Origin: Otis tarda
Taxonomy: Eukaryota; Chordata; Aves; Otidiformes; Otididae
DNA length: 64,000 bases
Direction: 5' to 3'
Assembly (NCBI GenBank): GCA_026413225.1
Contig: CM048553.1
Span: 16,616,501 to 16,680,500 of the forward strand
The position numbers were made by a program, and so were the translations under genes. The notes under the pieces were generated by a model. That model did no database searches. It had not been told where the DNA came from and saw nothing but the letters and a program-made list of their open reading frames with translations. Of the stretch, positions 32,716-44,800 are shown one piece after another (the first letter of the stretch is position 1; each line of letters starts with the position of its first letter).

Positions 32716-35700
32716 TATTTCCTTTGTATGTCTTATTTCCAGGCGGAATTAGCATTGAAGTTTTAGATGGGAAAAACAAGAAGACATAACTAAACCTTAA
32801 AACTAAAAGTCTGATGAGTTTTCACTTATTTGAAAGAAGAGCATAGCTGATCACAAAAGTAGCAAACATTTCCAAGTTCAGAAGAAGTCTTTTCCTAAAA
32901 ACCTGGGTAATGCTTTGTTACCCAGCTCATACTCACAAATTTTCTATGAGAAGGCACCACGTTTCCAGCAATCACAGCTTCACAGATGTAAATTCCATAC
33001 GTGGAGAAAGAAGGTCTTATATTCTAAGAGCTTTAACAGAGCTGTTTTCCCCACCATTGGCTGGCCACTAAAATAATCCCCTTTCCTCTCCTCAACCCAG
33101 AGCACCCATCAGGGTCTCCAGAGGACAGGGAGAGCGAGGGGTCCTTGGGTGATGCGATGTCCCATGGTGCAGCGTGCCCATCCCGCTGGCAGGCGTGGGG
33201 CAAGTCCTGGTGCCTGGGCTCCCATGGATCAACCCCACCGGCACCCCTTGCTTACACAAGTTGCAGCCAGAGCAGACTACTTATTTTACCCTTGTGAAAG
33301 TGGTTTAACTTAAGAATAAAATATTGTTTTACCCTCTGCCCTGCTGCTCAGCGTAACTCCAGTGTTAGCTTCCATAACTATAACAAACCTCCTAAGCAAA
33401 CAGGTTTTAAGCTCTGCTTCCAAACCAGGATGGATAAGCAGCAAGCAATCTTAATTAGGTGCTGCGGCCAATTCATTGCACCCACTTCTGCCTCTGCTCC
33501 CCCCTGAGGAGTCAAACGTGGGCATGCTGGTCCCAGGAACCTCACCAGGTTGTACTGGGGATGGGTGGCATGGGGGGGCATCTTCTGGATGGACGGGTAG
33601 CTGCTTTCCAAGGAAGGCTGAGAGACAGGGTTCAAGTCCTTCCGCTTTGCAGCTCACGCTGAACTGAGTAAACGGGATATTTGTCCCCTTATTTGCATGG
33701 AGAGGGGGGATATTTTAATGGTTTGGAGCCAGCATGGAGTCTCTGCACTGTTTAAAGCTGTGGAGTTTCAGCGGATGGCTTCCCCGGAGAAGGGCAGACA
33801 TAGCCTTGCTGTGGCTGCAAGTGCTTGGGTGCTCCCAGGTGTGTCACCTGTGTGACAAACAGGGCTGAAGAAGATGATTTGGCAAGGTGGCAATGGCTGG
33901 TCAGACTCTTTCTAAGGTGGTGGTGAGCCTCCCCAGCATCTCTCCAAAGAGCACAGCTCTGGCGGCAAGCAGAGCCGGCAGGAGAGCAGGGAAGGGAGGG
34001 AGGTGATGGAAACTTCCCAGGAGAGGGTTATTAAAGAGACTGAACAGGCTCTGGTAGATCCAAGCACAAGTAAACGTAGCAATGTCAGGCTCAAGTGCCC
34101 TGTTTTGTTTCATGACAGCACCTTCGCAAACATCTCAAACATTTGTTTTCCTTTGTGCAGCCTCACATGCCACCACCCAGCACCAACAAATACAAGCTCC
34201 TTCCTTTTTAAGCACAGCCTTATGAGGAAATATTGTTTCAATGAGCCACAGCTCAACCCTGGCATGAAGATAGAAATGAACACAGGAATAGCAGGCAAGT
34301 GAGAGTGAGTGCAGAATGGTAGCTGCAAGGAGAAGCGAGGCCAGGAACAACTGCAGTGGCTCCCAGGAGTGCCATGGGGAGAAAGAGCCTTCATATAGAG
34401 AAAATCAGGAAATCTCTTAGGAAGAACTTACTGTGGAGTTAGTAGAAGCTGTTTTATGACTCTCTGGACTGAGATGGCCATCAAAAAGGAGCAGGTAATT
34501 TTTTTTTCCTGAGGTGCAGTGAGCTGCGTTGCTGCTGTAGCACCACCTTCACCAAAGGAGCTGTGGTGCCACAAGAGAGTCCATTCTGTGAGGCAGGAGC
34601 CTTGCAGAGCTCCTGTGAGACGTGGGGCCAGTAACTCTGAGCCCTTGGACATGCATCTGCTCTGCTTGACATCTGAACAGGCCTGAGTTCAAAGAATAGG
34701 TGCTTAGCATGCTCCAAAGTTCACATCTTTTGGAAGACAACCCCACTAATCATCCCTAACCACTAATGGTTTTGCACATCCTGGCCTCAAGTCTCAGTCT
34801 TCTCAGCAGACTCTAATGGCAAGGACAGCAAGGCTGATGGAGAGAAGCAGCTGATGGGGACATTATGTAGACCCAAAGCCATACATTTCATTGAGTTTAA
34901 GGGCAGATCACCAAACTGCCTGCAGGTTAGGCACTTAACCAGCAATGTTTTGCCTAGTTCCTTTCCTAGTCTCTCAAGCCCACAGACATGAATTAGACAA
35001 AAGCACACGAATCCTCAGGGAAAAGAGCTACTAATTGCCACCAGCAGGATTTTCCCCACCAACAGTGACACCCAGTTCCCAGTAGAGGAACCAGGCAATG
35101 TCATCCTGATGTGGGGAAAAAGAGCCCCAAATTAGACCCCAGGTTTGTGGACAGGGAAGACAGGGAATTCTCTGCCCATTTCACATCCTGTCTCCTCAAG
35201 ACTTACAAGGTTTTTCCCACCTCTGTGTCATACTGTGGCTCCCTCCCAAAATACCTCTTGAAGCACAGACAAGGAAATTGCATTGCACCAATCCTACCAG
35301 GGTTGTGCTGGAGAGGGAGAACTCCTTCCCTATTTCTCTTTGATGGACCTCCAGGAGACCCTGGTAGGTCTAAGATTTCCTTAGGCTCTTGTTCTGCTCC
35401 AATCTGATGCTGAGTGCCTGCTGAGGCCCTGGGAGCTGCTGCTGGAGTGATGACTTCAGCCCTTGTCAGAGCCACTGCTTGCCAAGACTATGCATCCCAC
35501 CCTGGGCTTGTCGTTAGTATTTATCTCCATTTCCATGTGCAAAGAGCGAGTGGTTTGAAGGAAGGGGAAGTTGAACCACCCATGCCATCAGTGGGACCGT
35601 CCATCAGCTTTGTGGGTCACGTTCTTATACCTGCACAGGAGCAGGGGAGTCATCCTGGGCCTGGCCACCAATGGGCACTCTCCCAGAGACCTCCTCGTCC

Positions 35701-38700
35701 CCCAGGCCTCTTGTGGTTGCAGACTTGGCAGCTGGTGCTAGCTGGCCCCACCACACACATCTTTGCCTAAATATTATGTTTTTCAGGGTGTTGGTTTTAG
35801 CTGTTGTGTTTGGCAGGTTTCCTTAACTGCCTTTAGCAGCAATAACTTACCAATAGGAAGGAAAATTTGAGGACATTAGTGGCTTACTCCAGCTCCCCTA
35901 CTTTGTCTCCTACACACACATACCACCCCCTTACTACCATGCCCAGAGATGGTGGTAAGGACTGGTGCTTAGGGCAGTATATATCTGCATCATCCTCCTT
36001 GCAGAACATTTCCAGGATCAGACAAAACTGTGTTTTGGTTCTTTTTGCAATGTTCACCAACTTCTTGGTAGGATGGGACATGGGGTAGACCAAGAGGTTC
36101 AGATTTCCCAGCTGGGAGACATGTACAGAGTTTTTGTCCTTCTTAACACTGCAGGCTGGCATTTCAAAACTCCCTCTTAAATGCCAAAAAAGCAGCTACT
36201 ATCTCAGCAGAGCTCAGATCCTGTGTGCTGCTAGTCTGTAAGAACCTCAACAGATATACTAGGTGGTCCCTGGCAATTTCTGAAAAACTTCATCTTTTTT
36301 CTACAGCTACTTTTGAATGTTTCAGCCACACAAATACATGATCAGAAGAAAGAGGAAATGGGAGCTGGAGGGAGGTGGGAAATGAGGGAGAGAGAAGATT
36401 CCTCTCTTCTCCCTAACACAGTTCTTTCATCTTGAATATGGGTTGTTACCCCAGCATTAGGATTTGGGCTGAATGTTTATAGCAAAGATGTAAAACTCCT
36501 CCCCTATTCTGAGGAAAACATGCATAAACAGAAATAAATGCATAAATATTGAACTGAGACATCAGACGCTTACCAAGGCATTGACTTGGTAACTCAAAAG
36601 TCAACTCAACTTACCCAATGCATTGACTTTTATTCTAGGCCATCTTTCTGTTCTGTATTTGTGCATATTTTTCACCATGGGGTTCTTGGCTCCAAGGGGG
36701 ACAACGACCTACCACTGCTATGTCCATGGTGAAGTGAGGCCTCCTATGCTTCATGTGCTGAGCTTTGCTGCCCTCACCTTGCCAAGCATCCTCCAGACAC
36801 AGCTGGGAAGCTCCTGAAGGGAAGAAAGCTCTTTGGTAGGCTGATTTCTGAACATAGTGGATGGGCTTCATCTTACTTAACACTAGCTGCTGGAAGGTAA
36901 CTGATTCCTTCCTATTTCCATTCTCACTAGAGCAAGTGAAGAAAAATGGAAGAAGAATAATAAATTACCCTGGCTCTTCATGACTGGGGGCCTCCTGGGA
37001 GATGAGATCAATCCCACCCTGAGGAACTTTGTGGTTTTTGGTCCAGTTTGCTGAGAGGAGGAGGGCAGAGCCAGCCCTTGTCTCTCAGTTTGTTCTACAG
37101 ACCTTTGCTTGCCTTTTGGGAGCTCCCAATGTAGTCAAAACCAATGTCATCTCCTGGATTTTACTCAGAAAATGGGGTGCTGTATGCAAGGGCTAGTTAT
37201 TCTAATTCCTGGTCATTCAAGACCAGTTGGTGAGGCTTTACAGGAGCTGAGGGCTGAGTCCCCTCCCAGGACCACTGCTTGTTGTGTGCTATGCACACTC
37301 TGGAGTTCAGTCACGGAGACATCCAGCTCCCCTGTTTACGCTGCGGCTGCCTCCCAAACTCCCTTTGAGGATCCAGGCGAGACAAGAGCACTTCTTGTAC
37401 TGTGTGCAATATATACAAGTTACAGGATAATTTCTGTCTGCAGGAACTCGCAGTCTAAATTAAGACAAGATTGCAATGAGAGATGTCACGAGAACTGGCA
37501 ACAGGGAGAAAGAAGGATGGGAAACAGGAACCTTGCTACAATCTCATCCTTCTTTTAGCACACTGCCTTTTTTGTTTAAAGCAAACTTTCCTGCTTTGTG
37601 GAATAATTTCCCAGCACATCCCACTTATCTCCTATTTATCTCTGTCAATATCTGGTGCTTATATTGCATCTCTAGATACACAGTGCATCAGCTTCACATA
37701 TGGTATTAATAAGCAGCGGGTATCTGCACAGAGTGGTCGCAAAGAGCATCTGACTGACTGCACTGCAGAAAGACGCCTGGAACTGGGATTGTTTTCCCAG
37801 ATGAACATATGCAAGATGTATCGGAACCCATTTTTTTTCTCCATTCCTTCTCATCACATAGATATCTTCAGGACTCAAAGCCTGGACAACCAGAACATCA
37901 CAATGGCAATGAAGGGAAGATGTAAATCTCCCTAAGTAATTTTTAATGAAAAAAAATATTGAGTTACTCCAAGTGCCACAGTTTCTGGGTGGCTTGCTTT
38001 AACTTTAGCAATCCATACTTAAAGGGAAATTTTACAGTCTTAATATTTTCCAGATGCTCTCCTACTCCCAGATGAAAGCTCTGTCGTCGTTTACTGTTAA
38101 TATTTTTGTCAGCAGTAGAATTTTATTGTAATACCCCATCTTATTTGTAATCACTATTAGTCATGAGAGAAACTTCCTCTGTAAGTAATCCCTGGGTCAC
38201 TCCTTGAGTGTCCTGTCTCACTCTGTCTAATTAAAAACCATTAACTGCTTGTTGTGTCCAAGACTTGTCTATGTAATGCACATATACAATGACTTTTTAC
38301 CTGATGAAAACCATTTGCTTCTAGCAGTTAGACAAAAAAAAATAAAGTTATTCTCTACAGTAACAACAGTTGGCTTTATAACAGCTCTCTGGTGGAATGA
38401 AAACAAGAGATTTGCTTTGAAAATTAACCTCCATGAACTCGGATCTACAACAAGGGACATGAAAGTTTACTGCAAAAATAAGAAACGTATTTCACACTGT
38501 TAAACTTCGATCAGATGTTAATTTCTCACAAGGAGAATAGTATTTAAATGCGGCAATTTTGATCCTTTGTAGGACCGTTGGTCTGATTACAGAGGGAAGG
38601 GGATTAGGGGAAACACAGTAGAGCAGATTATCAAAGCACTCGTCCTCTGGATACACCTCTGAGGACCTTCCTTATTCAATGACGAGCGGCTAGAGTAAAA

Positions 38701-39592
38701 AAAAGGTCACTACATGATGGGCTCCATATGATATTCACTTAGCATGCAAGTTGGAAGCTGCTGTGTTATTTTTTTCTCACCAACGTCTGACAATTAACTT
38801 GGATTTTGAAAAATCAAGTCTCACTGCTCCTGCTCTTGCCTCACCACCTTCTTCACAGGGCTCTAGAGCTACTGCCAGCAGCTGAGAGGAGCCACAGGGA
38901 CACGCATGCTCTCAATGCTGTGGCCAACTCTTTGGCCAGCTCCTCAGCACCAACAGCAGTGTTCCACTCTTTGGAAAAATAAATCTTCTCTGGCTAGAGC
39001 AGTGCCAGAGATTGAGTTTGCTGCATCCTGAGGTGTGCTGTGTGGGGACTGAATGAGGATGAAGCATGTCTTTCAGTCCTGGGCTGCATTATCAACATGA
39101 ACACACCAGGCTATGAGACACCCCAGAAGTGATTTCCCTGACACATGAGCCATTCTCATGTTGGATCCCATGAGGGAAATGTTTTACAACATGAAGGGAG
39201 CCTGTGCAACTATACTGAAGCAAGAGAACATGGTTCCTGGTTTTGCACAAAGTCTCTGCTGGGCAGCACAACTCCAAGCAGTGGCATTGCCACCACAGCC
39301 CTTTCTGTTTCATGACCCAACCTTGCAGATGCAGCCGGTCCGTGGTGGAGCACGTGAACCAGCTGTGTTGGACAGGTGGAATCTGGGAATGACTGTAGGA
39401 TGGTGCACAGTGGGACCCAGCTGTGCAAGTCTCGCACACACATTCTACACGATTGGAAAACTGGGAAAACTACCACTGAGATGTCCAAGACCGTGGAGCC
39501 CCTGTTCTGTGTTAATTCTGACAAACCCTAGGGATGCTGAACCTCACCAAGATGAAGAAAGGGCCTTCTAAAAAGACATAACTTTACACACA

Positions 39593-39614
39593 GCTGGAGG
39601 CTGTGGCCTCCAGC
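39593..39614. repeat. Perfect 9-bp hairpin
   Basis: GCTGGAGGC (39593-39601), loop TGTG, then GCCTCCAGC (39606-39614). It is a GC-rich stem with a tetraloop. It is too short for a microRNA precursor and no U-tract follows. Confidence 0.9.
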
Positions 39615-40040
39615 AGCTGAGGGCCTGCTATGAAGGAGATGGCTACTGGAGTCCTGCACTCCAATTTACTAACAGTGTTTATCCCATAATTAGTGCCTTT
39701 AAGTCTTGACTAGAATCTGTTTTTACTCAGTGATGGACAAATTTTATCGCAGAAGCGTTCCTACTTGAAAAACCTAAAACCAGAATAATATCTAGAGTAC
39801 TTATTAAGTACTGGGGAGTATGGGCTCTGTGTTGGACTCCATACCCACTGTGAACAGGAGCTGTAGCTTGCTTTAAAACTGCCTCTGCAGTATACTATGT
39901 GAACTGCAGCCAGCACATACATCTGTAAGAAATTGGAATGAGGACCTCTTATTTAAAGCCATGGATTAATTTATCCATGAAAGGTGAAAGATGGTGCTGG
40001 GGAGGGAAAGGAAATGCTGTCTACTCAAGCATGACTTGAT

Positions 40041-40080
40041 CAAAGGGGTCTAACTGGACCCCTTTGGAGTGGAACTCCAA
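40041..40080. repeat. Twin adjacent perfect hairpins
   Basis: CAAAGGGGTC (40041-40050) pairs perfectly with GACCCCTTTG (40057-40066) across a 6-base loop. Directly following and sharing the last bases, TTGGAGT (40064-40070) pairs with ACTCCAA (40074-40080) across GGA. The two stems overlap and are therefore mutually exclusive folds at the junction. Confidence 0.9.
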
Positions 40081-41694
40081 TATTTACTCTCTCCTCTGTG
40101 CCTCATCTTCTAGTCTTGGTGCTGGGACACCCATGCTACCGCAAAGCCCCAGGGATATGGCTAGAAATGTAACAATATTTATTCCAAAGTCCTTGTTTAT
40201 ACCATCTGGATGAATTCGAGCAAGTGCAGATTCCTAAAGCGATGCGAAGGCTTGTAATAAATGCCCAAGGCCTCTCGTCTTTGGTTGCTTCATCTTCTGA
40301 TTCAATCTGTTGGCACCTCATGGTGTAATAAAAGGACTTTTTAACCTTTTCAAAAGTTGTCTTTTAAGTTTACAAACATGCTTAAAGCAAGAGTTAAAGT
40401 GCAAGCAAAAAAGATATTAGGGAGATTATTATTATCCAGAGGCAGCATTCAGAGTAGAGCAATAATGAGATAAAGGTTTGTCAGGTTTCTTCTGTCCTGT
40501 AGCTGCAGCTGTGGTTGTGTCTTCATGAAGTGGCCAGCAGAAAAGCGTTCTCTGTTCAACTCAGCTCTTCACTGTGTGAAGCTATTCACAAGAATTTAAT
40601 GGAGTCGCGACCAAAGAAAGGAAAAGGGGGATATTCCACAGCTATAGAGTGTGTAATGAGCCTTCATATAGTAGAGGCTTAAAGAGGTCACAGCTCATCT
40701 GAATGTCATTGAGACACTAATGTACTATTTCTGATTTTTCTTTTGTACAGCTGTACTGTGCACTGCTAGTAATATCAGGAAACCACATCTAATTATGGAC
40801 AGTACAACGTTATCCGCTGATGTTAGGCTGCAGAGTGAATTTCAGAAAGACCTTAATTGGAAGGGAATAGACCCCGGCAAGTGTACTGTGTCTTATATAT
40901 CCCTTCCTTTCACTTTGGCACCATCGCCATCATCCAGGTACTGTTATCACCTGTGAGTACAATCTCCTGCAATGCCTGCACTGGGAGATGAATGACGACC
41001 GACAACACAGAACAGGCACGGCAACAACTTCTGAAGCAGCCTCTACTCTCTCCTGATGTTCATGGTTAAGGTGGTTTTTGGAAAACCTCCTCTCTGTCTA
41101 CATGGAAATTGCACATCAGTATTTACTACTGACTTTAAATCCAGCAGATGACTGAGCCATTCTCTGACACTGAACAGATGACACCACCACTAGATATTAT
41201 ATATCACACTGTCTTTGAACCCTTTATGGCTTGAGTAGCTCTGATATTTTTGAAGAGAGGAACCTTCTAGCAAGCTGAAACCTGTTATGATAATCTTCTT
41301 TTTCTTTCTAACTTTCTACAAGCCCTGCATCTGTAAGCCATAGGCTGATAACCACTGGTACTTACTTGGCACTGCACTTGGCATACCTTGCGATTTGCAA
41401 TGTATTAAGGGTGAGCCAGGAGAAACACCAGACTTTACTGAATGCAGGTCAACTAATTGGCTGAATTACACAATGTCTGCTGGTTAGCATCATCTCATGG
41501 TACATTCATGGACCATTACTCAGCAATCCCATATACCAGCTTTCTTTTGCTCTTCCACTTTCTTTTCATCCTGTTTTTTTTTTCCTTTAGTTGCTTAGGC
41601 AATATCTTTTCCTGAGCTGTGGCCTTAATTTCCTCTTATCCTTTTATGTTTCCCTTTTCTTTAATTTTGTTCTTTCTATCCTAGTCTTGGGTGA

Positions 41695-41895
41695 TGCCGG
41701 CTCCGTTTCCTCTGCACTGCCTGCATGATTGGCATCATAACTTCAAGCACCTGATCCATACTGCCAGCTTTTAGCTTTTGACTTTGGTGTCTTGAGACAC
41801 CAAAATGACCCCATGTTTCATATGGTGACAAGACAACTCCCTGTACAGAGGATTCATCGAACCTTTGCAAGAAAATCTGTCATCAAGTGCATGAG
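41695..41895 (+). other. Candidate 201-bp non-coding exon
   Basis: A long polypyrimidine acceptor (TTTCTTTAATTTTGTTCTTTCTATCCTAG, given here as positions 41666-41694) precedes it, and the donor GAG then GTAAGTAT follows at 41896. All three frames are closed within the segment: frame 1 reads 29 codons from SWVMPAPFPL to a TAG, and the other two stop earlier. If it is an exon it is untranslated or part of a long non-coding RNA. A further acceptor (GATTCTCATTTCAG) ends at 42043. Confidence 0.2.
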
Positions 41896-44800
41896 GTAAG
41901 TATTTGCTATTTACACACCCAGCCAGAAATTTTCTCCCATGCATGCCATTTTCATACCTGGCTTCCTTCTCTAAACACAAAGGTCTGCAATATTATCGTG
42001 TTTTAACTGGCAAAGCCTCAAGCCCCAGTGATTCTCATTTCAGATGTGAAAAACGTGATGAAAAGTGGAGGCCCCTGTTTTGGTTTTGCTTTGCTCTGCA
42101 ATTAAAATCTGTTAAAATGCTGGGATTTTCCCCCTGTTGAACTCTAACACAGAAAATCCAACTTAATCAGCAGTTGAGCAAGCTGGTGTCACTCTGTGAA
42201 GTCCAGTCAACTCCCCTTTCCCCTCTCATGACCCAGGAATGAAATAGATGTTCTCTGGCCTAAATATCAGGTGTCCACCTACACAGATAATCATGAGCTG
42301 ATCTGCCAACAGGCGATATAAATGGAGGGGATAACTACTGAGCACTTACTGGGGGCTTTTCCCCCAGAGCAGGCACTGATCTGGGTCTCTGTCCCTTGTG
42401 TAGCCCCCTGGTCTTACAGGACAGGGAGGAAGAGCCTCTCTGGGACCCTCATCCTGCTCCAGCCTGGCTGAACTGGCACACAGGCTGGAAAGGCGCTGGC
42501 TGGAGGAGAGGAAGGGAGTCTGACAGGTGGAGTGGAACCACGTGAGCCTCATTTCCTTTGGAAAGCAGGCTTGGCAAAAGTGTACAGACATTTTTTTTCT
42601 AGGTTAATTTCTTTCTGCAGCTGATAGAAGCCTAAAGAAAAAATTCAGCCCTCTTTGACTCCTCTTACTTTACAGTTTGGGCATTTAGCGGCATATTTAA
42701 GTCTTATCATACGTAAACATAAACAATGGGTTGAACCAGGACCTTAGGACTCAAGTGTGGATTTCACATCCAGGTGGCTTGAGCAGGGCTGGAGTGGGCA
42801 CCCCATCCATCCAGTTTGGCCAACCAACAACCTTCAGGAGCCATCACTCTCGGTGGACTCTGCAGAGCTTCTCTCCTTCTTTGCTTGCCCCAGAAGACAC
42901 ATTTCATTTCTGTGCCAACCACAAATAAGAAGTGGAGTTTCAACACAAGCTCTTTGGTGAAACAAAGCCAATCACCCTGAGTTCACGGCGTACAGTACAC
43001 TCTCCCTCCCAAAGTGGAATGCAGTTTTGGAAGGGGAGCACCTTATGATAAAACAAGCTATTGTTGTCTGTGGTTGAGTGCAAGCAGATTAATGATGAAT
43101 CAGCTTTTTATGAATGCCTCTTTTCATCCCTTCCTTATCCATCACCTGTGTCTTACTTTTAAGACAGATGGTGTAACTTCCTTTGTAACTTCAGTTCCCA
43201 CTGCTCACTTCTCGTCTTGCCGCTGGGGAGCACTCCCAGGTAGGGCAGCTCATAAATAAATCTGTCCTTACAATTGCTTAGTGACATGTGCAGCCTATAA
43301 ACAACCCAGCAATGTCAAATAAGGAGCTAATTCAAGTTGGTGACCCTTACACATGAACTGAATACACTGAATAAAGACAGCTGGGTTATACGTTTTGCTA
43401 CTTTCGTAAAACATGCTTTCAATTAAAATAAATATATTAAATGTGAACTTAGATATGAACCAAAACAAAACCCATGTAGAGCAGAACTATGAATTCCCAG
43501 ATACCCAAGAGTAGCAGTCAGCTGCTTAAACAGGGTAAGTAAACAGATAGGCCATTGCAATCTCAGAATTAAAATGTGTAATGTAAGGAAATTAGATGCC
43601 TTACAGAAGATCCTTCTTCAGCCTTACTCTGTTCCAAATTCATTGTTCTGAAACAGTCTTCCAAAGTTTATTTTTGTGAAAGTAAATACGAGTGTAATGT
43701 TTCTGCAAACAGCATATGCAGTTCCTCAGGACTTGCATCATTAGGGTTGTGTTAAAAAAGCCTATATACTGCAGAGTAAGGAATTTTTTTTTGCAGTATG
43801 GAACCCTATTAAAAGACAAACATTTCTTCCCCCCTCCGAAGGTCATGGGAACTGTTTCCCATAGAGCTCTGCCCAGGATTTTCTAGTTAAATGGCAGCCA
43901 TTTTATTAAAATGTCTGGTTTTTGTCAAGGAAACTTAGCACATCTTTAACTGTCAGAAAAGGCTATACAAACATGTGCTATAGCAGGACACAGAATCCAT
44001 ATACATTTGCTAATAACATACTCTAGCTTCACTGATAAAGACAAGTTTATCAAGCCCTGGAGTTACCACTGTCATCCTTAAGAAGCCTTGCACTTGGCCA
44101 CAGCTGACCATGAAGAAATACTGCAGGAACAATATTATCTCTACCCTCACCTTAGGGTTAGGCTGTGGTACGTGCCGTTGCATTTGTTATTACTGTCTTA
44201 TTGTGAATAGCGCCTGCTATAGCAGGAAGATATGGGGTATCTTTGTTTAATCGCAAAAACCAATTAAACCAAAAGCCCGGAGTCAGACCTTGAGGGGTCC
44301 TTCTCACATCAGTACAAAGTCACTTCTTCATCTTGGCAAACCACTCAGCTACTCTGTCCTTCCCACACTGAAATTTATACACTCCATCACCACATCCGAT
44401 CACATCTCCATCCTCAGGTCCCCACTGGGATTAGCTTCTCATGTGCTTGCTTTCTTTTACTCTCTCTTCCAGTGTATACAATGATTTGAATTTCTTAACA
44501 CACACATGTTATTACACATTTAAGAGAAGGTAACATCAAAGAAAGAGAGTTTATACTGAGGGCAGAAGGTGATGAGGTATTTCCTGGGGAAGTTCATGCT
44601 ACGGTCTTAGAGCTGCTAAATATTGTTGTCCTGAGGAGCTAAATCTTTGGTAACCTTAGGAGTTTTTGCAAGTTTTTGTTATGTGTGATGTTCTTTAATC
44701 AATGTTTAGTATGCAGTATGAGTTATTTGGCTGGGATTTGTACGGCAACCAGGAGAGCCAAGTGACAGAAGAGCAGAATACAGGCTGTAAATTTATGGCG

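Larger units (their letters stand above)
31411..41665. other. Unique non-coding DNA
   Basis: No recognised gene. Overlapping 149- and 150-codon frames at 37109-37558 and 37483-37935 have no family resemblance, and one starts inside the other in a different frame, as expected for chance. A purine-rich stretch lies at 36343-36400. The minus strand has a 37-bp segment (34432-34468) between acceptor- and donor-like sites with no further support. Confidence 0.65.

Noticed and set aside
33625..33650. tRNA B-box-like GGGTTCAAGTCC
   Set aside because: There is no matching A box, acceptor stem or cloverleaf. At most it is a remnant of an old tRNA-derived SINE.
37109..37935. Two overlapping frames of 149 and 150 codons
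   Set aside because: They overlap in different frames with unrelated composition and neither resembles a known family, which is the pattern expected for chance openness.
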